Source: Labyrinthula sp. Ha (Eukaryota; Sar; Bigyra; Labyrinthulida; Labyrinthulaceae). Taken from it: DNA of 64,000 nt. The notes beneath the pieces are model-generated. The model saw only the letters and a program-made list of their open reading frames with translations. It had not been told where the DNA came from and ran no database searches. Below are positions 31,065 through 42,050 of the stretch, piece by piece. The DNA is taken from assembly GCA_015227615.1 (NCBI GenBank), contig JAALGZ010000005.1:2046001-2110000 (forward strand), in the 5' to 3' direction. The translations under genes and the position numbers were made by a program. Position 1 is the stretch's first letter; every line of letters starts with the position of its first letter.

Positions 31065-34000
31065 TTTGAATGTGTTTGGGGTAATGCCCCATTGAATTAT
31101 TTGTTTTGTGAATACGAGAACTGGTTCTGGGTTTATGGAGAACTATTATTGAGCCTTGAATTAGAATCTTTCAGTATACCAACAACTACTTCTTGAATAG
31201 TCGTCACTAAATTTCAAAGTTTTTTTTTGGATATGAACCTTCTTCAAAGAAGTTTCAGTTGCTTTAAAGATAGTAGGTTAGTCTGCAAAGAGCAGCACAA
31301 GGAGAAGACTCTAAATATACAACAAACACATTCAAAGAAATCTAAATTCTTATAGCTAAAAGATTAGAATTATTTTCATTTTATTGTGTAATAATAATTG
31401 TGGTAAGTTCTTTAAATTTGATTCATTCTATTAGTTTTCGTCAGTGCAAACACCCCAGGACCAAGAACACAAATTAGAGCATTACGCAAGTTACTAAAGA
31501 TATAGGTTAAAGCCATAACAATGCGCTTTAAAGTTCTTATATATGGTTTCTCGATTGTAGTTATAAACCCCCGTAAAACTTTCTTTATCAGGGCCTAACT
31601 CCCGGCTTAGCATGAGGCTCAACACCATACTAGTCAGCAATGTTAGGATCAGGATGCTTTCAATGTTTTGAATAAACTAGATAATAAGAATTAACTTAGA
31701 AACACGTCCTCTTCAGCACTTTTTATATAAACATTTATCTAATCAATAATTTCAATTTCTACCAAGGGTTGAGAACTGTTACCTTTCTATAGTAAAGCTC
31801 TAAACTCCCTCCCATAGCTCGCTCAGCATTGCCAAAAAGCAAAGTAAATACGATTGGGCACAACACCGCCAAAATGATTTGCACATATATTTGGTGAATA
31901 TCTAAATAAGAACAAAAAGGATAATTGCTACTAATCTGCTTAGCAGAAAGTAGAGATATGTTCTCTAACTACCCTACTGTCGTTACTATAGACTGTTACA
32001 CAAATATTTATCCTTGGGGTTGGAACCTCTCATACCTAGAACTTACTATTTAAGTTTCGGGCAACAATTAAAGAAATTCTCAAATATAGAGATGTTAGTT
32101 TAGATAGCTAACAGTTCTTATTAAATGGGAAAATGAATCTGCAATTTACATAAAAACAAGCTTTTGGACGATGATGAGCGAACAAACAAGCTATTACAAA
32201 TAAACCTGATAAACAATTTCATTTTTGCGCATCAGAACAAATTTTAAAACCAGTCTCTCATAAAAAAATGAATTCTTCATTTGAAAAATTCCAACAATAA
32301 ACAGTTACTTTTCTTAAAAGTTTTTAGCAACGTACTTGGTCAATTTTCCAAAAAATTTCTGTATCCGATTGTTTCTAGGGATTTCCACCTAGAATCAGGG
32401 TCATCATAGTTCTCTGATGATGTAAAATCTTCTCGCATTATGAGAATTATATTTTGAAATTTCTGTGTATTTTAAGAATATAAGACGTATTTTGCCTATC
32501 TACCTTTATTAAGGTTCCAGAATAACTAAATAACGATAAATCTGGAATACTCGAGATTACAGATAAACTTCATAAAAGCTACATTTTCATCTGCGAAACT
32601 CTATAATCATCATGTTAGGGATAATTTCTAATAAAGAATATAAGTCTTAGTGAACTTTCTCTTAACTAAGGGTTTCATCATTTTACATCTCGGTTCCTTA
32701 GGATTGAGTACTGGGCGGTAGAAACCAACATACAGCATTATTACCCCCGAATCAATTTTTTGCATAGAGGTTAGCCCCCACCCAATGTGCTATGTGGGAC
32801 TTAATCTCCAGAGCGATGCCTGGATCACATATCTCAACTAATATCTATGCCTCTGTATTAATAATAGTGGCAAAAAATACAACATGATCCTTTATTTTCA
32901 TAGATCCAAAGCGAAAAATGTGTTGAATTGCCACAAACTCTACTTTGATGGAACTAAAAAAACCTGAAAATTTACTACTCCTGGGTATAAATTTTTACCA
33001 TCGGACATGTAACCATGTGGTAACCAGGCTATATTTTGCTAAAGCTAATTTTTACATCACCAACATGAGTGATGGGTCTTTCCAACCCCTCCCAGTAACC
33101 TTATACGCTTTTGGGTATTGCTCTTTCATTTAATTGGTTTGAAAACTAAACTAGTTCCACTGAATTTGTAAAATACCTTCTTGACTGCATGGAGCATATT
33201 GAACTTTGATAATTGTTAATATTTTTATATCAAATTCAAGTTCCGTAGTTGGTGTCAATCTTATAGTGCTTAATATATAAGTTTTGGTTGCGGTATAGAT
33301 TTGTGGACCCCCGTACCCTGTAATATCAAAGGGACTAAATCTAAGAATATTTTGCGCCATACAGTATAGCTAAAAAAAAATTCACAACTTGGTGTCAAGC
33401 CCTAAAGAAAAAAGCAACAGTTACTGTTTCTAACTGACTTCTCTACAATCTTTTGAACCAGTGAGAGAGTTATAACCTGCAAACATACCATCGAGCTCTT
33501 ATGAAATATCGAACGTAGCTTAGAGAAATGGATCTAACTAAATTTTACTACCGAAACTGTTCCTACATGAAGCATAAACCATATTATAAAAAATAAATTA
33601 TTTATTTTGCTTGATATTCATAGATGACTTAAAAGGACTTGATATTTACGAAGAAGTTAGCGTCAAACATGATATGTTGCCATATAAGTAAACCATGCCC
33701 AAAGAAACGAGCCAACCAATGACACCACATTTATGGATAATCATTCAATACAAAGTTAAAAAAATATTAAGCTAGGGAAAAAAACTACATATTCAACAAC
33801 AAATTTAATAGAAAGTTTGTATATTGGAACTTACTAACAGTGTTGCCAGAATAAAATATTGATTTGAATACTAAGAGTCTGAGAATTTCCTTTAAGTTAG
33901 CATCACAAACTGTGAATTAATGTCTCTTAAAGAGAATCATAATGATGAAACTATATAGAACGGAAAATATCTTATAAATCGGCATATCAAATAATTGAAA

Positions 34001-35059
34001 CTTTTGATTACATACATTTTTAATTACACCAATTAAAATGTTGTCACAATATAATGAATCATATATACGCCGGTTTATTTGTTTTCTATGGGTTGCTTCA
34101 GGATCTTCTAACTACGAATATCCCACTTCCAGTTTTGTTCATTTTTCTTCAAATGGGAAAAATACAAACAACACTAAGTCTATTCTTGGTCATCTAAAAT
34201 CTATAATTTGATCTATACACTCTTATCCGTAACACATATTAGGTCCCTGTTTTTTTTTCTGGTTTGAAATTAATCCCCATTATTTTTCAGGAATGAATCA
34301 AAATGAAAGTTGAATCCATTTAATATTAGCGCAGTTTCACGGTATCTTTACATACGGATAGAGAAAATAGCAGAGTAAGCTATCAAGGAACATTTCATAC
34401 CTTTTTCTCTGTAAACAGCAACACATCAATTCAAGAATATTCTAAACCCTGGATTGTAGATGAAAAGGAAACAGACAGCATAATTTTCCGAATACTCTGC
34501 CAAAATCAGCAATGTCATAATTAATTTAGGGCCTGATTTTATTAATTGGTAATATCATTTTGATTGATTATTGATAGTCAAAACCTTTTCAATGCAAAAT
34601 AGAGCTACACGGCCGCATGCCAAATGATTATAAAATTCCCATCTAATTTTGCATCGTATGAATATGTTTAAAGAATAGATTAAATGGTATAGCTGTATTC
34701 TATTCTCAAGTTATTCACAGGTCATGTAACATTTTAAAATGATTTTTTTATACAATGAAGAAAAATATTTTGTATTTCATCATTTAACCTAGGTAGTGCG
34801 TCAAATTTGTACTGATAATCATTTGACTATGAGTACAAAATCAGAATGACTTGATAAGAAAGAATGCTAGGATTCTCTCAGTTATATCTAAAATCAGACT
34901 ATGAAGTAATTGATGAAAGCATGTATCAAACTCGAGTAATATAAGTAACCCATGTTATGATCATCACGTGATTGTATTTCTTATCGCCTCAGATACACGA
35001 ATATTTTATTACACACTACAATTTTCTTTGTGTTTTTATTTAAGATCTGAAAACTAGAC

Positions 35060-35210
35060 GCTGTAGAATAACTATGGCATAGATAAAACAAGATTATATC
35101 CCTGCACATTTTGCGAAAACAATGAAGAAATCGTCGCTCAATGTCTACATTAAACACATATAGAACAAAGAATAGGAAAAGAATTTAACGCCAGATTCAA
35201 TATTCTTATG
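35060..35210 (+). mobile_element. Possible decayed LINE remnant (zinc-finger tail)
   Basis: At 35103-35150 the frame reads CTFCENNEEIVAQCLH and then meets a stop; beyond the stop it continues THIEQRIGKEF. A 'C-x2-C ... E-x-I/V ... C/H' cluster of this kind is typical of the C-terminal end of non-LTR retrotransposon proteins. The upstream sequence is interrupted by several stops. The match is short and could be chance. Confidence 0.25.
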
Positions 35211-37139
35211 GAGAAATGTTATTTACCAGATGTGGTGCATAGGTATTCAAATTCAATTCAGAATTGATGTTATCACTTTTTCAAGAGTCTATATCTGTAT
35301 TATGTTCCAGTATAGCTATGCTGTAATGAAAAAAATCTGAGCCTACCACCTGCTTTTTTAATCAATAGAATATGTCATTTAACTGGTTAATTTAGTCTAC
35401 CAGTGATACAAATAATGGTCCCTTAAGTCCAGACAACTGAAGCTTAATTTAATCCACACGTCAAGTATTAGTTGTTGTACCGTCAAAAATGATATTATAT
35501 GATATTATTCAATTGGTTGACTATGAATAATAATGTCCACGGAAATTCAGAGATACCTTGAAATTCCCAGGTCGTCTCTTTTAGCATTTATTAAAATTTA
35601 TATGCTAGTGACATGGAAGGTAAAATATCTTTTCTTAACATACACATAAGACCTAAATATCCATCCCATAGCGCGAGGTAATTTCTCTTTATAATAGTAT
35701 CTGGACATCCATGGTCTTAGTTTCAGTTCTATATTATCTTAATTCTACTGTAGTAATTTCCTTCCATATTCTATTTTACTATTTAATTCTTGAATCCGTA
35801 GTAATCTATGATTATATCCTGGTTTGGCACAGGCTTTGTCTTTATTAGCACGACCAGAACACCATCTTATGAGTATCATAACCTGAGTCACCTGTTAACA
35901 ATAGAGACAGTAACACAACTTTTTGCGTTTTAAATTTCCCCATTCGCATTAAACTTTTAAAATCTTTCTTAGCAACCAAAAATATTCTAGAACAAAGTAA
36001 GTGTGGCCAAAACCAAGCTTTCACATCAACTCTCTGTTTGAGTAAGAAGCATGTCCTATCACAAGCGCTTCTTGTGTAAACTACTCAATTCTAGTAAGAT
36101 GTATATATGATTAAAAAAACATAGCAGAAAACTTTTTTTGTGAAATCATATGTGCTCCCCCCAGGTATTAATGATGATCTTGATATAGTTACTATTATTT
36201 CATTAACACAAAAAAAAATAGGAAATGCTAATGTGTCAGGCATTTGGTATTTCTATTATAATTTACATGTACCCCTAGCAGTGTTAGGGGCTAAAATATA
36301 CAATTTGTAGTATGTTGAATGCAAAATGTCGATTCCTATCGAGTCCTGAAGATAGAACATATACTATTAATGGTGACATCGAGAAGTTTTCTTTTGTTGA
36401 AAACCTAATTGTTTTAACAAAAGGCTAGATATAAAGTAAAGTAAACGAAGTCGTTTAGGTGTAGTGCATAGTCACCGACCATTCAGCGGGGATGAAATAG
36501 CGGAGAATCAAACTGGTTAGCCTAAATGAAACCGATGAATTAATGCCTCCAAATAATGAATTCATAAATGTATACCAACTGAGGAATATTTTAACACCAC
36601 AAGAGAAAACTTATTTGTAACCTTCAATTAATATTAGCATATCTTCATCATTCTGTTTGAAGAAATGAAAAGACAGGAATGAACATAAAGAAAAGATGGA
36701 TTTCTCTGCAGAGGAAATCAAAAAAACAACAATGAAAATAATTTTATATATCATTAGGAATTGTAAATGTTATGATCAATTGCTATTGTATTAAGTCTTG
36801 GTCAATGGTATATTAATGACTTCTTTACACAATCCTGAGTGCTGGCAACATCGTCCAGAATGTTAATTTTACTTGAGAGGGTGGCTTATTCTTATTTTTT
36901 AGTACAACACATTAGGATCCTTATATTTCCCTGGAATGTTCAACACAATCACAATCTATTGCGAACTAAGCAAATGAAAAAGTAGTTAGAGAACTTAAGG
37001 AGATCAAAAACTTCCATTTATGTGTTTCTTACTGAGTTTCCTTAATAATCCTAAATGTTTTCTGAGACTAGCTTAGTGAATATTATTTCCTATTACTAGA
37101 GAAAAAAATATAGACGAGGAACTCTCGTTCATACCCTAT

Positions 37140-37990
37140 TGTGTACAGAAAAAGCCTGTGGAGTTGATGTTGTTAGACTACTAGGGATAGATACGGATGT
37201 TTTCATATACGATATAAAGAGAGAAGATTTATTTGCAATAATTGTTATTTGTTACCTTATAAACACATCGAATCACCTTTGGAGCTCTGGCGCTCTCTAG
37301 AAGCAATAGATATAGCTTTGTATATGACTGTCTCGGTGCGTGTGAAATCGGCTCACTGCCGCATTTGTTAGTATGAGACTGTAACACATGCTCAACGGTA
37401 GGGTGAATAGAAGTTCCAGTTCTCGGTACTTCTGCACGGAAGAAGAACTTATTTTAATATCAGGTCAGCACTACCTTTCAAAGGGTCAGTCTGATGCGGT
37501 AAAGTACCTTGTGAGATTAGACTCTTTTCTGTGTCAAGGTTGCTGTACAATCAGAGCACTACTATCATTTTCCTATAATGCATGCAAGAATGAGTAGATA
37601 ATAACAGCCGTAAATGAACAACTAAAATACATCCCAGGGGTAAAAAAATATACCTATCTTGGCCATTAGAGCTATTTTCAGTATTGGATGAAGATGTTTG
37701 CATGAGGTTCAGCCGTGATAAACAGTCTTAGCTTCAACTGGAAAACGGCACTTTTTAGCCTCCTCCGTGTCGAATTACTATTACTTAATTTTTGAAAAGA
37801 ATAATGAAATAGCAATTCCCTCATATTTTTTCACACTTATTTTGGAAACTATTACAAAGAAGATACATCGATGTATAAAAAAAGGTGAACAGAAATATTA
37901 AACATTGGTAATATACCCAGGATTGCTACAAATGGTTGTACATTTTGCACCTTTGTGCTCACTCCATGGATGGATCTACTGATGAGTTTA
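37140..37990 (+). mobile_element. Possible decayed LINE reverse-transcriptase fragment
   Basis: At 37613-37666 one frame reads NEQLKYIPGVKKYTYLGH. This resembles the 'l..vk.ykYLG..' block that follows the catalytic core in LINE reverse transcriptases. An open stretch precedes it (37388-37597), and a Cys-x2-Cys (CTFC) lies downstream near 37940. The frame has several stops, so any element is long dead. This is a weak call resting on one motif. Confidence 0.25.
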
Positions 37991-39898
37991 TGGAACAAAT
38001 CCACATTCCTAGAAAACCCAATGAATAAATCTTAAATTTCATAAATACAAAATCCAGACAGAGTAAGGATGAAAGTATATTATAACTCCATTCAGCAGTA
38101 TGTTACGACTCTGTTACATAAGCATTAAGATTCTGACATGAAAAACCTATTAGGAAGGCTAGTCTAAATATTAGAGTATATCGTTTTCACCATACCAGCT
38201 TATTAGAAACTGATAGCATTGAAGTGTTGGTCTAAAAAAAGTCTAAACCTTCCCTGTAATTGAGATTTCTAAATCTGATAAGACAACGAATCAGAGAGGA
38301 AAAGGAACTACATTATCTATGGGCAAATGCAGTCGAACAAACCCTTTCCTGAGTTACATTAATAAGAAACATAGCTCCCAGTCTACTCCGGTTCCTCCTA
38401 AAAGTACCGAGAAGAGTAAGTCTCAAACGAAAGAGATCAAACCCTTTACTACCAATATCAACAGCTGGTGCGCTTTAACTAGATGGACTATGCAACTAAG
38501 TAGTACCGCCTTAACTGAAGGCCATTATTGAAGTATAAAACTTATAAATCTTCAAGCCATGGAAAAAATTCTGTCTCTTAAACTTACTAAATTCATATTT
38601 TGGGAAATATGTGTTAAGTAGAGATCTAATTGCACGAGTATGAATGTTCGACTTCCAGGCAGCCAATATTTTAAGTTATATAAGTATGTTAAATGATCGA
38701 TCATAATCAAAGAGCTAGTCTTCGGTTCATAGTAATTTCTAAAGAGTTTACTTAGGGTGTTTGCCAGCAAGATTTCTCATTAAGATTCAATTATGTCTTC
38801 TAAAAGTTTCATTCTCATTTATATCCTTTTTACTTAATTTATTACTCGTCGTTAATCACTCCTCTTGATATTTCATTTGGTTTCTGACAGCTAATGGATT
38901 GATACATTTGTGTTAAGCTGGGTAGAGAGCGATATTAGTTTATCTTGGTAACACTTTTATTCCCAAGTATAATATGCTTAGGATTCTGTCCATATACTTG
39001 CTGTCTTAACTAAATCTTGGAATTTTATATATTCTTACACAAGAAATGCTAGAGAGTTGGAGTTAAATTGTGGAAGCTCTTAGAATTGCCTAAAAATCAT
39101 AGTTAACCAGATGCCCCACAAAATACCCTAAAGAGAGCGTGATGATTTTGTTGTCTTCTTTTTCTGGGTTTTTAAGTATTATTCCTACTTTTATTTAGAG
39201 TTTTCTTATTGCTTATCGGGGAATTTGCTATCTGCCTGAGCAAAAGTAAAATGACGGGTATGAACATCCTCAATGTTTTTTCAGAAAACTTAACAACTCT
39301 AGATCTAGCTTAATAGAAACTGGGTAATTTTAAAACAGCACTTATATTGTTGCTTCTTTTGCTACCACTGCTTCTGCAATAGAACGAGTATGAAAGACTA
39401 ACACAAAATTATATTTTTCTTCCAGAGAAAGAACAGCCGCCCCAGGAACTTAGATACTCCACAATTCCTTGCGGTGTTCAAGTTTTGTGGAGTAGCCATC
39501 CAGCAACCCTATAAGGTTTTATTGTTATAAAGTGAAATTAATTCAACAACATTTTATTTTGTAACCAGGTTTTCTGTAGCTCCGGGAATCTATCTTGCTG
39601 GGTAGCACCCCAACTTGATCATTTTGAATCCTTAGCTGCATACACTAAATACAAACTGATTGAAGAAAGCTTAAATCTCTATGGAGTATCCTTATAAAAT
39701 TAATTATTAGCATATTTGTTAAAACTAAGAAGGAAGTTGATTTGTCTGTGAGTTGAGAATGTCCAAGACAAAAAAAACATCTAAGAAGATGCAATTGTTA
39801 CTATTCGTTGAAAACAGTCCACATTAAAAATATATATTCAAGCAAAATGAAGATAACGCAGATGAACCTATACATTTAGGTTTAGTACTATTGAAAAA

Positions 39899-40552
39899 TC
39901 AAATTGCAATATGTTGAATATATTGCTTCTTTTCCTCTTCATATTTCTTCCTTTTACATTCGTACCATGGAATATACACCAAACTAGCGCTTGTCACAAT
40001 GACAAGTAACACAGAAGCTGAAAGTGCAAGTATTACATCATCTTCTGGTGACATTTCTCCAATTTTTTCTTCTGAACCCTCAAGTTCATCATTCTGAACA
40101 GCCAAGAGCAACTCTACAATTGGTTTGAAACTGAACAACAGAAGACAAAGTCTCGCCAGGTTTACAATAAACAGCATCACTGCAGCTCGAGGACTGCAAA
40201 TGGAAAGAGTGATCAAAAAAAGTTGTGTAGCTAAAATTGCTATTGTGACTGTTCTTATATTACCCAGTATGTTGACTAATTCTTCTTCAGTCGTCTTTTG
40301 GCCTCTTTGTGTAAAAGAGAGACCAAGAACAATTAGCGCATTCAACATTAAAACCATGAGGAGATGCACACATTGAATATTAAAATGTCTTTGGTTTCTT
40401 TTTTCTTCCTCTTGAGTCATATACATACTTTTATTTGTTTTTAACTTTACACAGAACAAATGGTTAATACAATTTTGGAACACTAGCACAAACTGCAAAA
40501 GAAGGCGTTTGTATATGGAACCGCCCTCACGAGCCAAAGATATATGTCTCAT
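39899..40552 (-). CDS. Multi-pass membrane protein, unrecognised
   Basis: The open frame has 217 codons from the ATG at 40552; a second candidate start is the Met at about residue 43 (MYMTQEEEKRNQRHF), which would place a short charged cytosolic tail first. Hydrophobic segments are visible at about 61-80, 98-117, 121-142 and 178-200, so three or four membrane helices. A short acidic stretch (about 152-170) lies before the last helix and the C-terminus is Lys/Glu-rich. I do not recognise the family. The alternation of long hydrophobic and charged stretches in one uninterrupted frame supports a real gene. It lies 415 bp downstream of another minus-strand membrane-protein gene. Confidence 0.6.
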   Translation of the reverse strand: MRHISLAREGGSIYKRLLLQFVLVFQNCINHLFCVKLKTNKSMYMTQEEEKRNQRHFNIQCVHLLMVLMLNALIVLGLSFTQRGQKTTEEELVNILGNIRTVTIAILATQLFLITLSICSPRAAVMLFIVNLARLCLLLFSFKPIVELLLAVQNDELEGSEEKIGEMSPEDDVILALSASVLLVIVTSASLVYIPWYECKRKKYEEEKKQYIQHIAI

Positions 40553-40967
40553 TCCGACAAACTAGGTATTCTCGACACATAAGTTTCCTCTTATACTTTC
40601 GGCATATGCAGTTGTAGGGTAAGTTCGTTGTTGGAACGTATTACACCACCAATTATGTAATACTTGCGGTGATAATATCATTAATCCAGAGTAATGCACA
40701 ATCGTGTTCCAGTAAATAACCTTTTCTTTCCAATATCTTAGTTATAGAAGGAATACTGCGTACCAGGTTTGCAACGGGAAACCGTTAAGTTAACAATAAC
40801 TCTACAACTGAAGTATTTGTCACATCAACTTAGCCGTTTCCATTGAACTCTGAAAAGAACTTAAAACAAATTTACTGATACTTGGCAAAAACGAATAGGG
40901 ATGGATTAATGTCTTAAAATCAGTCTAGTTAAACAAATAAGTATACAAAGAGTATAACTAAAATTAC
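40553..40967. other. 415-bp spacer between two minus-strand genes
   Basis: AT-rich sequence without an open frame of note. It should contain the 3' end of the upstream gene and the promoter of the 217-codon membrane-protein gene. Confidence 0.45.
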
Positions 40968-42050
40968 CTATAGTAGTCCCTGAAAGAAGAAGAAGGCTGC
41001 TGCACTAATTAGAACCATCAAAACACACCCTGAGATAAAGAAAAAAAAGCTAAAAGCACAAGAAAGCGCAAAACTGTTTGACTTGTTCAATTCTCTTCTT
41101 TTAAGTCTCCTACTAACTTGAACGGGTTGATCGTACCCCAAGGAAGGTGGAGGGGCTATAGTATCCAAACCAGACTGGTTTCTTAGCAAACTTCTCCCTG
41201 TTTGTGAAGAAAACGATTTAAAGTTATCAGGTGGTATTTGACTTAGCTGAGGATTTGCTAGTTTCATTGGAGGCGACTTATGCTTCACCCGGATATCCCG
41301 AAAGCTAGGAGGCATAGTGGGTAATTCAATAGCCTTCTGCGAACCAGTAAAGTCTGCATAAACTGGTGGATGCAAGGATTGTATTTCCTTGAATGCGGGT
41401 TGTGGGGGAGCATAGACGTCAATGTACACTGAAGGAGGCTTTACTGGGACAACTTCTCCCGTTCCCACAAATTCAATATCCTCTTCAGTTGGTTTTCTTC
41501 TAATTTTACCTTCAAACCTCCTGGATTTTTTCTTGTCTTCAAACGTTGGGATAAATGCAGCACTCGCCCGTGAAGGTTCCTGATCCTCAGCTGTGAAGTT
41601 TGGTGTAGCGGAATCGTAGCCTGTTTCGCCCGTATTGGCTCTTACTCGTTTGAAACTCCTCAATTTTCTTGCAGAAACTAATTTCTTATGACTTGAAGTT
41701 CTTGAAAGCTTTGATGTGTCTTGTCGGGATTTTGAAGAGAAAGAAACTGGATTTGAATTCAGCGATCTATGGGATGCAACAGAGTAATTGAGGTTCGACA
41801 AGTGCCCAGAAGACGCCCGTGGTTTCTCATGAGTAAGCCCTACCTCCTTTTGATAATAAGATTTCTTTCCTCCTCTTTTGCTTCGAGATAAAGAAGTGTT
41901 ATGCGGAGTGTCACGCATAAATGTTGGAGGTGCTGGTGGCAAAGGTCGTTGCACCTGTGAAGATAAACTCCTGTTCGAACCTCCTCGTTTACCTTGCATA
42001 TTCTGTTCTCTCAACTTCAGCCTGTATTGGATTTGGTCAGGCGGTCTCAT
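40968..42050 (-). CDS. Pro/Ser/Arg-rich protein with C-terminal membrane anchor
   Basis: The 360-residue frame starts at the ATG at 42050 (MRPPDQIQYRLKLREQNMQ). The first 320 residues are low in complexity: basic and Ser-rich early (SSHKKLVSARKLRSFKRVR), with many short Pro motifs (RPLPPAPP, LPTMPPSF, APPPSLGYD) that could bind SH3-, WW- or EVH1-type domains. Near the end, a basic RRLKRRELNK precedes one strongly hydrophobic segment (about 329-357, Phe/Ala/Leu-rich), followed by only a few residues. That is the layout of a tail-anchored or type II membrane protein with a long disordered cytosolic part. No family is recognised. The bias is even over the whole frame and has no stop, so I take it as a real, fast-evolving gene. 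Confidence 0.7.
   Translation of the reverse strand: MRPPDQIQYRLKLREQNMQGKRGGSNRSLSSQVQRPLPPAPPTFMRDTPHNTSLSRSKRGGKKSYYQKEVGLTHEKPRASSGHLSNLNYSVASHRSLNSNPVSFSSKSRQDTSKLSRTSSHKKLVSARKLRSFKRVRANTGETGYDSATPNFTAEDQEPSRASAAFIPTFEDKKKSRRFEGKIRRKPTEEDIEFVGTGEVVPVKPPSVYIDVYAPPQPAFKEIQSLHPPVYADFTGSQKAIELPTMPPSFRDIRVKHKSPPMKLANPQLSQIPPDNFKSFSSQTGRSLLRNQSGLDTIAPPPSLGYDQPVQVSRRLKRRELNKSNSFALSCAFSFFFFISGCVLMVLISAAAFFFFQGLL

Larger units (their letters stand above)
31065..39898. other. 8.8-kb gene-poor AT-rich region
   Basis: No supported gene. Two short patches resemble decayed non-LTR retrotransposon coding sequence (35103-35150 and about 37613-37666, listed separately). A 70-codon ATG frame at 38319-38531, rich in Ser, Lys and Pro, and a 69-codon frame at 37388-37597 are slightly richer in GC than their surroundings but resemble nothing known. 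A 6-bp-stem hairpin (CCCCTA ... TAGGGG) lies near 36.27 kb. The rest appears featureless. Confidence 0.5.

Noticed and set aside
38319-38531. 70-codon Ser/Lys/Pro-rich ATG frame
   Set aside because: Slightly richer in GC than its flanks but too short, isolated and unrecognised to call a gene.
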